Shown: positions 31,683 through 41,400 of the stretch, in pieces
Layout of the letters: every line of letters starts with the position of its first letter
How positions within the stretch are numbered: position 1 is the stretch's first letter
Origin: Bacteroidaceae bacterium
GTDB taxonomy: Bacteria; Bacteroidota; Bacteroidia; Bacteroidales; Bacteroidaceae
DNA length: 48,285 nt
Direction: 5' to 3'
Assembly (NCBI GenBank): GCA_016280445.1
Contig: JAEEGS010000019.1
Coordinates: 1 to 48,285, forward strand
The notes under the pieces: generated by a model
Told to the model about the DNA's origin: nothing
Databases searched by the model: none
What the model saw: only the letters and a program-made list of their open reading frames with translations
Made by a program: the position numbers and the translations under genes

Positions 31683-31758
31683 GTCGTTCACGTAATTACG
31701 GCAACGACGAAAGCGTAAATACGACACCGTCGTTCTCGTAAATGCGGGAACGACGGTG
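31683..31758. repeat. Second 23-bp-period array of CGTAATTACG-like motifs
   Basis: CGTAATTACG (31691), CGTAAATACG (31714) and CGTAAATGCG (31737) are exactly 23 bp apart. The first and third sit in hairpin loops: CGTCGTT (31683-31689) with AACGACG (31703-31709), and CACCGTCGTTC (31725-31735) with GAACGACGGTG (31748-31758). The period and core match the array at 15946-16017. Confidence 0.75.
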
Positions 31759-31766
31759 CTGTTTTT
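31725..31766 (+). terminator. Intrinsic terminator after the DUF4859-like gene
   Basis: CACCGTCGTTC / GAACGACGGTG form an 11-bp GC-rich perfect stem with a 12-base loop, followed by CTGTTTTTC. It ends plus-strand transcription between two convergent genes. On the minus strand there is no T-run. Confidence 0.8.
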
Positions 31767-31815
31767 CTCCTTTATACAAGGGTGCTTTCTGTACAACTGA
31801 AACTTCTCCCGAGGG

Positions 31816-33345
31816 CTATCTCAACCCCAGGCTGAAACGCACACGATAAGGCCATTGCTCATCGTTGGAAAGACTGGCAGTCGTGTGCACATCTTTGTCG
31901 CCCTGAGTGCCCATGTCCCACGGATGGCGGAAATGCTCCGTAGGGGCACCCAACACAACGAACCAGAGTTTGGTGATGCCTTCAGGAGCCTTGAACTCAG
32001 CCGTTCCCTCTGGAGCATCATACATCTGCCCATACACGCGGGTTCCGTCCTCCTTCAGCGCCACAAATCCATAGCGCCATCCAGCCTTGTCCACTTGATA
32101 GGCACGATAGCCCTTAGCGCCTGCCTCGCCCTTAAACTCTGCCGTCACTACGGTGCCCACCTCTGGCTTCTCCAAACGAACGATGTTGAAACCATAGTTC
32201 TGCGGGCAATTGGCTGAATCCACCTCGAGCCAATCGTCTTCCACATCATGGAAAGAAGTGACAAAGCGGTCGGTGCGACGTTTTCCCGTCTCGCGCAGGG
32301 CATCAATATCCCATGTGATGGCTCTGCAAGCATAGTCGAACATGTCACGGCAGAAGTCGGCTTGCGAAGTGCCCGTAATACGCTGATAGGCCTCCACAGG
32401 GTCTTCGGGCTTAACAGATTCTCTCCAAAGGCGACCGATAAAGTCCTGTCCATGCAGCTGACACCAATAGTCTTGCACGAAGAAGTTGTAGTAGCGCCAC
32501 TCCTCATGCAACAGATTGAGGTGAGAATAACGATAGGTGTAACTCTCCCAGCTTTCCGTAAACTGACGCTCTGGATACACCTTGAAGGCTTGCCATTGTG
32601 CACAACTTTCCCACCACTGGCATCGTCCCGAGGCGTTTTCTCCAAAGCCATATTGCCAGCCGTGGTCATAACCAAGGTCACACGAGACGATGTACTGGAA
32701 CGTATGTCCAATCTCATGGGCAGTCGTGGAGAGGGTCTTGGCAGCAGCAGGGTTGAGATCGAGCGTGCCACACTTGAAGTCCACACCAGAACCTGTGGCA
32801 CGCCACGTGGTGGTGTAGTGCACAAACATGATGGTCTTATAGGTGTCGAGCGTGATGGAACTGCCAGATTGGGAGAAACCCAACTGCTGGGTGTTCACAG
32901 CATACACCTTCTCGGCGCGTTCCAAGAGGTCGTCGGGGTCGAAAGCATAATTGGCAGGAGCTTTGGTGGGGTCGGCGCCAAATTCTTTTTCCCAAAAGAC
33001 GATGAAGTGTTCCGACTGCTTCGAACGGGCAAAGCAATACTGACTCTCCTCACTACTGAAGTCGTTGCTGTTCAGAGAGCGCGGACGATAAAGGCCGATG
33101 CCTGGGTCGGAGAAAGAGAAGGTGTTGGCCTTTGTGTAGAGATAACGGTCGGAGGACTCATCACTATGATCCACATAAAAGCGCATCGTGGTGAATCGCA
33201 AGGCATCATCATCCGACAGCTCCAACTTGATCTTGCTCTGCAAGAAGCCGTCCACAGAATAGGTGCCGTAAAGTGTGGCTTGTGCCTTTAACGAAAGTGT
33301 AGCCACCCACAAGAGTGAGGCAGCTACAAGAATTCTTCTTCTCAT
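31816..33345 (-). CDS. Secreted HEXXH protein (DUF6055-like), putative metallopeptidase
   Basis: A 509-residue exported protein with signal MRRRILVAASLLWVATLSLKA. SEHFIVFWEKEFGADP recalls DUF6055-type secreted proteins. The motif TTAHEIGHTFQY gives His210-Glu211-x-x-His214, and Glu246 (WWESCAQW) lies about 35 residues later, a spacing compatible with a gluzincin zinc site. A C-terminal beta domain follows. I infer a zinc metallopeptidase, though the family has no established activity that I know of. It is the last gene of the SusC/SusD operon, 60 bp after the thioredoxin-like gene, and could cut proteins into peptides for the transporter. Confidence 0.72.
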   Translation of the reverse strand: MRRRILVAASLLWVATLSLKAQATLYGTYSVDGFLQSKIKLELSDDDALRFTTMRFYVDHSDESSDRYLYTKANTFSFSDPGIGLYRPRSLNSNDFSSEESQYCFARSKQSEHFIVFWEKEFGADPTKAPANYAFDPDDLLERAEKVYAVNTQQLGFSQSGSSITLDTYKTIMFVHYTTTWRATGSGVDFKCGTLDLNPAAAKTLSTTAHEIGHTFQYIVSCDLGYDHGWQYGFGENASGRCQWWESCAQWQAFKVYPERQFTESWESYTYRYSHLNLLHEEWRYYNFFVQDYWCQLHGQDFIGRLWRESVKPEDPVEAYQRITGTSQADFCRDMFDYACRAITWDIDALRETGKRRTDRFVTSFHDVEDDWLEVDSANCPQNYGFNIVRLEKPEVGTVVTAEFKGEAGAKGYRAYQVDKAGWRYGFVALKEDGTRVYGQMYDAPEGTAEFKAPEGITKLWFVVLGAPTEHFRHPWDMGTQGDKDVHTTASLSNDEQWPYRVRFSLGLR

Positions 33346-33352
33346 TTTCTAT

Positions 33353-33393
33353 CCTTCAATTCTTCAATCTTTCAGTTCTTTAATTTTTCAATC
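33353..33393. repeat. TTCAATTC-like simple repeat between two operon genes
   Basis: A run of imperfect 8-9 bp units (CTTCAATTC, TTCAATCTT, TTCAGTTCTT, TTCAATCC) fills the gap between the thioredoxin-like and HEXXH genes. It is related, on the opposite strand, to the octamers in the esterase signal-peptide region at 9521-9552. Confidence 0.6.
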
Positions 33394-33405
33394 CTTCTGA
33401 CAGCA

Positions 33406-34560
33406 TTATGGCGTTGGCTGCTTGCCATCCAACACATCTACCAGCATCTGCAACAGCTCACTCGTAGGACGTGAAAGACGCATGTTGCCCACGGTGTTCT
33501 GCGATTGACGCTTTCCATCACGAATGTCAGCCAGACGCTGCTCCAAAATCTTCTTCATCGCAGCCTTCTGCTCAGGAGTGGCACCTCCCTCCGAGAAGGG
33601 CTTCACCCAACGTGCCAGCTGCATGTCATCAGCATCGAGGTTCTTGTTCTTCAGATACTCCTGAATGTATTTGAGATAGTTCGCATAGTCCTTCTTCTTT
33701 TCATAATAAGTGATGAGCGTGGAAAGACGATAGTGGTCGGCATCGGGCAGTTTCAGTTCGGAGAGCAAGGCGCAGAACTGGTCAAACTTGGCTTGGTCGA
33801 GGTCGGCTGTGCCATCATGCTCGGTAATGATTTGGCGAGGATAATAGGTGAGCACATTCTTGATTTTCATCTCCACTGGCATATCACCAATCTGTGCCTT
33901 CAGCAGAGCAGGGTTCTTGGCCGTAAAGATGAACGACTTGGCAAAAGGATTGGTGATGTTGCGCATGAACACCATGCGAAGGGTGCTGTCGGCAGCAAAG
34001 GTCTCTTCTTTCCCTTCCAGAAGTGCCTCGGCCACTTCATTCGCCTCATCAGCCTTGTAGGATGCATTGAGTGTGGCCAGATACTGCTGCAAGAATTGCG
34101 GGTCGCGGTCGCCATTCTGCCAACGCTGCTGGAGTTCCGAGGAGGAGTTGTCCTTACTCTTCTCCTCCACACTCTTCAGGAACTCTTCGGCTGCACTACC
34201 TCCAAGGAAACGGCCTATCTCCTTGGCATCGGCATTGAAGATGACGAAAGTGGGGAAAGCTTGAATCTGGAGTTGCTTGGCCAGCGGAGCACCATACTCG
34301 CTTTCCATGTCAATCTTGAGGTTGACAAAGCGGGGGTTCATGAATGCACCGACCTGCTCCTGTGGGAACACATCACGTGCCATCTTCTTGCAAGGGCCAC
34401 ACCATGTGGTGAAGCAGTCGAGGAAGATGAGTTTGTTTTCAGCCTTGGCTTTGGCTGAGGCTTGTTCGAGGGTGGTGCCCTCAGGTTCGAAAACCATGCC
34501 TTGTGCCATCATGGCGATGGATGCCACGAGGGACAGAAGGGTGAGTGTGATTTTTTTCAT
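33406..34560 (-). CDS. Secreted thioredoxin-like protein
   Basis: A 384-residue protein with a signal peptide (MKKITLTLLSLVASIAMMAQ), a thioredoxin domain (about 25-135) with active site WCGPC (Cys54, Cys57) and the cis-proline segment IQAFPTFVIF, then a helical C-terminal region of about 240 residues without a recognised family. It probably handles disulfides in the periplasm. It lies 18 bp after the PKD-like lipoprotein gene and before the HEXXH gene, so it is part of the SusC/SusD operon. A redox partner in a peptide-uptake system would make sense if substrates contain cystine bonds; that is inference. Confidence 0.85.
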   Translation of the reverse strand: MKKITLTLLSLVASIAMMAQGMVFEPEGTTLEQASAKAKAENKLIFLDCFTTWCGPCKKMARDVFPQEQVGAFMNPRFVNLKIDMESEYGAPLAKQLQIQAFPTFVIFNADAKEIGRFLGGSAAEEFLKSVEEKSKDNSSSELQQRWQNGDRDPQFLQQYLATLNASYKADEANEVAEALLEGKEETFAADSTLRMVFMRNITNPFAKSFIFTAKNPALLKAQIGDMPVEMKIKNVLTYYPRQIITEHDGTADLDQAKFDQFCALLSELKLPDADHYRLSTLITYYEKKKDYANYLKYIQEYLKNKNLDADDMQLARWVKPFSEGGATPEQKAAMKKILEQRLADIRDGKRQSQNTVGNMRLSRPTSELLQMLVDVLDGKQPTP

Positions 34561-34578
34561 ATTTTGAGTTTTTGAGTT

Positions 34579-36213
34579 TTATTGCATGGAGAATTTCCAA
34601 GCCATATCTTTCACCTTACCTGGGATGGGATAGTCGTAGCACTCGTCCATATCGAGGATACCACTCGCTGGATTGATGAGATACTCATACACATGTCCCT
34701 CGCGTGTAGTGGGGTTCCACGTGGCGATGTGGACAAGGTTGTCGGAAGTGGGCACCATGCCATAGGCGTAGATGGTGCCATGATAGTATTTCATGATGCG
34801 CACACAGGTGACCTCCTCACCCTCAGGTGCTGTCCATGCCACAGAAGCAGGTTGGTTGCTGTCGTAAGCAAAGGTGTACACCTTGTCGGCTGCAGTATAG
34901 TAGATGAAACTACCCACATGACTGGCTGCCATCGAAGTGGCCTTGTCGATGTCTGGACAAAGAGAGGTCATAGGATAGAGACCCACACCAATGTTGTTGT
35001 CAGAAGGTGCCGAGGTGGAGAAGTTGGCGACTGCCAGATAGCGGTCGCTGCCTTTCGACATGATGAGATAGTCGTAAGGACGCAGGGCGGCTCCAAAACT
35101 GGTGCCTCGTCCCCAGTCAGCCATCACGAAGTCCATGCCTGTGTTGTTCACATCGAAGGCTGCCGACGGGTCTTGTACGCCAAATTCTTCCAGTCGTGCG
35201 GAGTTGTAGGCTGCATAGCGGAAACGGTGATTGGTGCGGTCATACACCACAATGCCATAGTTGAGCGTGTTGGGTATTTCTGCATTCCAGGGTGCCAACT
35301 CACCGATGCCCGAGGCAAACTTGGCCACTCCGAACTTGGTAGTGCGGCCTTGGGTGGCACTGAACGAGTAGGTATTGGTGTAAATCTGGTTGTCGTTGAG
35401 CAGTACTTCGGAACTCTGACCCGACATCACTCCTGAGCCATGCTGGCCATACCAAGTGGGCCGCATCGTAGCGGGAGGCTCGTGGAAGAAGTCGGCAAAG
35501 TCGAGGGCTTTCTCTATGCCATTCTCACTCACGCCCACGAGGGTGTAGTCTGTACAAAGTCCCACGTAGTTGTTACCTGACGCCAATGACACGGCGATGT
35601 CAAGGCAGCGAACGGGTTGTCCTTGGAGGAGTTCACCATTGGTAGTCTCGTAGAGGTTGGTGTAGAGGCGGTTATAGTTCACATTGAGTTTTGTCCATTC
35701 GTTGTAGATGAGGGCAAGGTCGGCATAACCAGGCTGGTCAGCCCGCTCGTAGAAGACCATCCATCCACCGTCAAACACTTCGCTGACCGACACGGGCACC
35801 CTGAAGAACTGCTTGATGCCATCGTGACGGTTGGTGACGGTGAGTTGCACGTAGTAGTTGCCACCCGTCCGACTGATCACGGCTGAGAGATTGCGCTCGG
35901 TGCCGATGGTGTCAATAACAGCACTGGCCCCTGTACCTGAGGTGGCACTGAAGATCGTCCACACATAATCAAGAGGGGCATTGCTGTTGTCGGTCACCCG
36001 CTGCCCCTCGTAGTAAATGTTGGGAGTGAGTTGCAACTCGTCGAAACGCATGATGGCATATTCAGACATCATGCCTGTTCCTGTCGTGTCGATGGCTACC
36101 TGCTCAAGGGCATGGTATTTGTAGTTGCCCTTGTCGTCGTAACAGGAAGATAACACCCACAGGGGAAGGGTGATGGCAAGGAGGTATGGGAGGATTCTCT
36201 TTCTCATATTCAT
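34579..36213 (-). CDS. PKD-like family lipoprotein of the SusCD operon
   Basis: A 544-residue lipoprotein (lipobox LSSC, Cys24). The N-terminal part (CYDDKGNYKYHALEQVAIDT) and the beta-sandwich with DYVWTIFSATSGTG resemble the PKD-like lipoproteins that follow SusD and DUF4843 genes in Bacteroidetes. The rest looks like repeated beta blades (several Trp/Tyr-rich strands ending in short loops), possibly a propeller. It is probably surface-exposed and helps bind substrate. It follows the DUF4843 gene by 11 bp. Two close ATGs (36213 and 36207) are possible starts. Confidence 0.78.
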   Translation of the reverse strand: MNMRKRILPYLLAITLPLWVLSSCYDDKGNYKYHALEQVAIDTTGTGMMSEYAIMRFDELQLTPNIYYEGQRVTDNSNAPLDYVWTIFSATSGTGASAVIDTIGTERNLSAVISRTGGNYYVQLTVTNRHDGIKQFFRVPVSVSEVFDGGWMVFYERADQPGYADLALIYNEWTKLNVNYNRLYTNLYETTNGELLQGQPVRCLDIAVSLASGNNYVGLCTDYTLVGVSENGIEKALDFADFFHEPPATMRPTWYGQHGSGVMSGQSSEVLLNDNQIYTNTYSFSATQGRTTKFGVAKFASGIGELAPWNAEIPNTLNYGIVVYDRTNHRFRYAAYNSARLEEFGVQDPSAAFDVNNTGMDFVMADWGRGTSFGAALRPYDYLIMSKGSDRYLAVANFSTSAPSDNNIGVGLYPMTSLCPDIDKATSMAASHVGSFIYYTAADKVYTFAYDSNQPASVAWTAPEGEEVTCVRIMKYYHGTIYAYGMVPTSDNLVHIATWNPTTREGHVYEYLINPASGILDMDECYDYPIPGKVKDMAWKFSMQ

Positions 36214-36224
36214 TCTATAAAATA

Positions 36225-37019
36225 TTAGAAGGTGACAGGTATTCCAAACTCATCGGTGAGCGGTGTCTCGTGGGTCTCGTTATAGTCATTGAGGGCTCGC
36301 TGCATGACTTGCTGCAAGTGGATGGCATAGGCTGACGAAACAATGTTGGTCTCCTCGTCGTAACTAGTCTGCGCAAAGTAACTTATCTTGAAGTCGATGA
36401 GTTTCAAGTGCTCTATCATGAACTGGTATTTCACACGGCTGTATGCGCCAAAGAGGGCTGAGAGAGGCCGCTGGGGATAGTTGGCGGTGTCCCAGTTGTC
36501 GGGTTTAGCCAAGTAGTTTTTCAGAATGACCGTGAAGGACTGATGACCTTCGGTGCCGATGGAAAAGACATCATCGGGCACCACACGGAAACTAATTCGC
36601 CCATCAGCATCAGTGAAAAGATTGGGGTCAGCCAAAAGTTGTGTGTTGAGATGCACTTCATAAGCCCCACCAATGGAGCCTGCAGGTATCACATAGTCTT
36701 CTGTGCGGATGGTGCTTGCCATCAGGGGAAGGGATTCTCCGTATGCTTCCAAGTGGAAGATGCGGTCGTGGGGTGATGGCATGCCGCTGATTTGAGCATA
36801 GAAGGTGACACTTCCCTCTTCGTAGGCATAGGAATAGTTATAGGTGGTGGTCTCGTAGACTGCTCCGGATGAGGTTCCTACCCAGATGTTAAGACTACAC
36901 TGAGAAGTGTCGTAGGTGGACACTTCTTCTTTGGTGCAGGTGGTAAGGAGCAAGGCGCTTGCCACAAGAAGGGTCAGCGCTCCGGCTTTCTGGATAACGG
37001 TATTATTTCTTCTGTTCAT
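36225..37019 (-). CDS. DUF4843 family lipoprotein
   Basis: A 264-residue lipoprotein (signal up to LLLTTC). The body shows SLNIWVGTSSGAVYETTTYN, the YAQISGMPSPHDRIFHLEAY strand set and FTDADGRISFRVVPDD, which match DUF4843 proteins found next to SusC/SusD pairs. It likely sits on the cell surface with SusD. The ATG at 37019 is used because it begins the signal peptide; the upstream open frame overlaps the SusD gene. It starts 4 bp after the SusD stop. Confidence 0.8.
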   Translation of the reverse strand: MNRRNNTVIQKAGALTLLVASALLLTTCTKEEVSTYDTSQCSLNIWVGTSSGAVYETTTYNYSYAYEEGSVTFYAQISGMPSPHDRIFHLEAYGESLPLMASTIRTEDYVIPAGSIGGAYEVHLNTQLLADPNLFTDADGRISFRVVPDDVFSIGTEGHQSFTVILKNYLAKPDNWDTANYPQRPLSALFGAYSRVKYQFMIEHLKLIDFKISYFAQTSYDEETNIVSSAYAIHLQQVMQRALNDYNETHETPLTDEFGIPVTF

Positions 37020-37023
37020 GGCT

Positions 37024-38451
37024 TCACTTGTTGTCTTCACGTTGTGCGGATTCTGTTTCGGTGATAGGCAGAGGGAATGTGTAGATTTTCTCTGCCACTG
37101 CATCGATGTCGGAATAAAGGATGGTGGAGCGATTCAAACGCTTGTAGAGGAAGAAGAGTTGGCCTTCGCCAATGTATTCTCTTCGATATTCATGGATAAG
37201 TTCCAGTTCGTAGTCGGTGGGCAATTCGGCAAGTGCGGGAAGATTGCGCGCTACACGGAGTTGGTTGAGTGTAGCCTTGGCGGCATCGGGGTTCCCTTGC
37301 CGATATTCCACTTCACTCTTGATGAGGTACATTTCGGAGAGGCGAAGGAGAGGCATCTTATATTTATAATAGGTGGAGGTGCCTGTGGCCTCATCATACT
37401 TGACAAGGTAGCGGTTGTTGGCATGGGTGGCAGTGCCTGCCTTGAAAAGGAAGGTGTAGCGGTAGTCTTGGGTGGCATTCTCGTAGTAGTCAAGCAGTCG
37501 GTCGCGGGTGACAGCAAAACTATAGGCTGACTCGTCGGAGAAGTATTCGTTGGCCACGTCAGCCCGGAGGGTCAAGTTGTTGAGGGCGAAGAGGTGTTCG
37601 GTGGCCAAGCAGCGGTCGTAGCCTGCCTGCAGGTTGGCTACAGTTGCCCAAGTGAACTGAGAAGAGGCTATCACTTCGTTGGCAGCGGAAAGGGCGTTGG
37701 CGTAGTCACCCATCCACATACATACTCGTGCCTCAAGGCCTTTGACGGCGTAGTAGTTGAGATGCATCTGGCGGTTGATCAGGTAGCCGTTGTCGTCGCT
37801 TTCTGTGATTTCACGTCCTGTGGCGATGGGGTCGCTCTGTCGGAGCAGTTCTTCTGCTGCTTGCAAGTCGCGGATAACGGCTTCAGCCACTTCATGCACT
37901 TTGAGTTGGGGGAACACACGGTAGGACAGTGCTGTGCTGTAAGGGATGGAGGGTTGGTCGGGATTGACAGCATAACTGACTCCAAAGCAGCGCAGCAGGT
38001 CAAAGTGGAGGAATGCACGGAGTGCCAAGGCTTCGCCTTTGATGATGGCATAGTTGTCGGGAGAGAAGAGCCCTTTGTCGCCATCAATGTGGGCAAGCAG
38101 GTTGTTCACATTAGCGATGCCGCTATAACTGGTCGCCCAAATGCTGCGGATGTAGTTAGTGGGATAGGCAGCATCGTAGTTGTAAGTGGCGGCATCGTCA
38201 TATTGGGAGGCATAGTAGAAGTCCCACTCTTGCCCCAAGATGCCGATGAAACCATAGGTCATCTCCTTGGTGTAGGTGGAGGTGGACACCATGGAGGAGT
38301 AGACGCCTGCGAGGGCTTCTTTATAGCCTGCCTCGCTCTCGAAGAGTTCGGTGTCTTCCACCTGCGAACGTGGCTGCACATCGAGCCAGTCGTTGCAGCT
38401 TCCCCACAGGAGGCTTGCTGCCATCAATAGGATGTATGCTTTTATTTTCAT
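37024..38451 (-). CDS. SusD/RagB family outer-membrane lipoprotein
   Basis: A 475-residue lipoprotein (lipobox WGSC, then NDWLDVQPRSQVEDTELF, a standard SusD opening). TPR-type helices carry FESEAGYKEALAGVYSSM, ALRAFLHFDLLRCFG and the C-terminal PLLRLSEMYLIKSEVEYRQG motif, all typical of RagB/SusD. It forms the lid of the SusC barrel and captures substrate. The sequence cannot tell sugar from peptide ligands. The ATG at 38451 starts the signal peptide. Confidence 0.93.
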   Translation of the reverse strand: MKIKAYILLMAASLLWGSCNDWLDVQPRSQVEDTELFESEAGYKEALAGVYSSMVSTSTYTKEMTYGFIGILGQEWDFYYASQYDDAATYNYDAAYPTNYIRSIWATSYSGIANVNNLLAHIDGDKGLFSPDNYAIIKGEALALRAFLHFDLLRCFGVSYAVNPDQPSIPYSTALSYRVFPQLKVHEVAEAVIRDLQAAEELLRQSDPIATGREITESDDNGYLINRQMHLNYYAVKGLEARVCMWMGDYANALSAANEVIASSQFTWATVANLQAGYDRCLATEHLFALNNLTLRADVANEYFSDESAYSFAVTRDRLLDYYENATQDYRYTFLFKAGTATHANNRYLVKYDEATGTSTYYKYKMPLLRLSEMYLIKSEVEYRQGNPDAAKATLNQLRVARNLPALAELPTDYELELIHEYRREYIGEGQLFFLYKRLNRSTILYSDIDAVAEKIYTFPLPITETESAQREDNK

Positions 38452-38487
38452 CAACTTTCTGTTTTCTGTTGTCAATTTGTCTATTTC

Positions 38488-41400
38488 CTAAAATGTTGCC
38501 GTGAGCGAGAAGGAGAAGGTGCGTGCATAGGGGTAACTGAGTCCGCGTTCTGCCTTCACAGTACAGAGATGGAACACGTCGTTCATGTAGAAGGTGAGGC
38601 GCAGGCGCTCCATCTTGAACCGTTGCAGCCAAGGACAGTATTTGAAGTCGTAGTAGGCCGAAAGGCTAGTGAGATCGAGCATGTTGTTGCGCTGCACGAA
38701 ACGGGTGGAGGCGTAGGTCGTGGTGGGGGTGCTGGAGATGTGCTTGTAGCGTGCCACATCGCCGATGGTGTTCCATGTATCGCAGAACACCCTGCGGTCG
38801 ACGTTGTTGGCGATGTTCACATTCTCCACACGGTCGACAAGCGTCTGGTTGTAGTAGTCACCTCCGCACTGATAGTTGAAGAGGAGGCTCAGGCCTATGC
38901 CTTTGTATTCGCCATTGAAACCGAGGGTCCCATGCACTTTGGGGTTGGAGTCTCCTGCTATGATGTAATCATCGGTGGTGTAGTCGTAGGTAGTTGTACC
39001 ATCTTTCTTCTGGAACATTTCACGACCCGTAGCGGGGTCGATGCCCAGCGACCGAACTGCCCAGATAGCAGTCATGGACTGTCCTTCGGCATAGCGGATG
39101 ATGGGCGAGGTGGTGTTCTCGGCATCTTGTTCACGGTTGAAGGAACTGAGTGCGTCGCTAATCTTGGTCACCTTGTTCACGTTGTGGGCAATGCTTCCAG
39201 TCAGGCTCATGAATGACTGTCCCTTCTGGAAGAATCGCCAGTTGGCTGTGGCCTCAATGCCTCGGTTCTGCACGTTGCCCAGGTTCTCCATGTAGGTGGT
39301 GAATCCTGTCGATGTGGGAATAGACATGGCGATGAGGGCATCGCGTGTACGGCTGTCGTAGTAGTCGAAACGCAGGTTCAAGCGGTTCCAGAGTCCGAGG
39401 TCAAGTCCCACGGTGAAGTCGCCTGTCTGCTGCCACTTCAGGTTGGGGTTAGGCATGCCCATCAGATAGGCACCCGAGATATTGTCGTAGATGATGTTGT
39501 CGTAGAACTTATAGGTGGCCTTGGACTGATAGGGAGAAAAGTTCTGGTTTCCTGTGAGTCCGTATGTAATACGGAACTTGCAAAGTGTGAGCCAGTCGGC
39601 AGACTCCATAAAGTGCTCTTTGTGCAGGTTCCAGCCTGTACCCACACTCCAGAAGGTACCCCAACGATTGTCGCTTCCGAAGACAGAGGAACCATTGAAT
39701 CGAAGGCTGGCGTCGAAGAGGTAGCGCTCGTCGTAGGAATAGTTGGCGGCTCCTGTGATACCCAAGGTACGGGTGTGGCTCTCAGAACCTGAGGGCACTC
39801 CTCCGTCGGCATATTGCTTGGCGAAGGTGATGTAGTCGACATGGTTGTTGAGGAATCCCCATGCCGTCATGCCCTCAGAGGTGGACGAGGCATCCTGCAT
39901 GGAATAGGCGGCATTGGCCAGCAGCATGTGCTTGTCCCATGTGTGGGAGTAGTTGGCAGTGAAGTCCACAGAGAGGCTGTTGGTCTCTCCGTTGGTGATG
40001 GAGTAACTGCCTCGCTGGAAATAACGGTCTCCTGTCCAATTGTAGAATCGGGTGTGGTCGCCCGGATAGAAGTCTTCACGCTTGTTGTTCTGGTGGGTGT
40101 AGCCCAATCGCGCCGTGAAGCGGAAGTCTGTCACGGGACGGTATTCTATGTAGAAGTTCTCCACCACCTCAGTGTACTTCGAGAAGTTCTTGGTGCCGAT
40201 GGTGGCATTGTAGAGCGGATTATAGTAGGTAGTGGTGCTACCATTAGCTCCAGGAGAAGTGTAGGTGCCCAACACCTTCACCACATTGCCATTGGCATCG
40301 GTGGGTGAGTAGTAGGGGTTCACTCCCACATAATCAGAAAATGTGCCATAAGGGCTGTCATCGGCTTTGTTGCCTGTGACGGAGAGGGAGTTGCGGAACA
40401 TCCACTGCTTGTAGCGGTAGGAAAGGTTGATGTTGCCGGAGATGTTGCGTCGTCCCGACTTCTTCATCACACCTGCCACTTGGTTGTACATCACACTGGC
40501 GGAATAGCGCATTTCCTCCGTGCCCCCTTCCAGATAGGCAGTATGCTTATGACCCACACCTGTACGCAGAGGTTTCGACAACCAATAGGTGTTCACGCCT
40601 CGGGCTATGTTGGCGGCAATGGCGTTGGACTGTTCATCCAGCAACGCTTGATAATAAGGGGAGGTGGAGGTGTATCTGCCAGCGTTCTTCTCCACTTCGA
40701 GTTTCTCACGTGCATCGCAGAGATTATAGGAAGTCAAGTCGGGCACCTCCACATTGATGTCACCCGTATAGGTGATGCGCAGACGACCTGCTTCGGGCAG
40801 GATGGTCTCCACCACTATAACTCCGTTGCTGGCCTTCGACCCGTAGATGGCCTTGGCTGCACCGTCCTTGAGGATGGTCACCGACTTCACACGGTTCATG
40901 TCGAGGTCGAATATCTGCTGCTGTGTGGCTTCAAAACCGTCAAGAATGAAAAGAGGAGCATTGGGGTTACCGCTGTATTCGCCCTGCAAACCACTGAAAG
41001 AGGCATTGCCACGAATGGTGATGTCTGACATATGGTTAGGGTTGGAACCATTGATATCATTCATGTTCACCACAAACGAAGGGTCCAGCGACTGAATAAT
41101 TTTCAGAACGTTGGAGTTACCAACCATCTTCAATTCTTCTTGTGTATAAGAGGACGTGGAACCTGTGAAGGTGGATGACTTGTAGTCAAAAAGACCTGTC
41201 ACCACCACATCCTTCAGCATACCATTCTCTTCCAGCACAATCGTCTGGTTGGTGTAGTTGCGCTTGCCGTCATACACCTTGGTCACCGTCTTCATACCCA
41301 CATAAGAGAAATCCACCGTGACCTTCTTCCCACGCGGCAACTGCACTGTGAAACGGCCTTCTTGGTCGGACACTGCCCCACCCTGTGTCTCACGAACATA

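Noticed and set aside
32248..33291. 347-residue plus-strand open frame opposite the HEXXH protein gene
   Set aside because: No motif and no promoter or start context; the opposite strand encodes a clear secreted protein with an HEXXH site.
33505..34458. 317-residue plus-strand open frame opposite the thioredoxin-like gene
   Set aside because: The WCGPC thioredoxin on the other strand explains the region; the shadow frame shows no domain.
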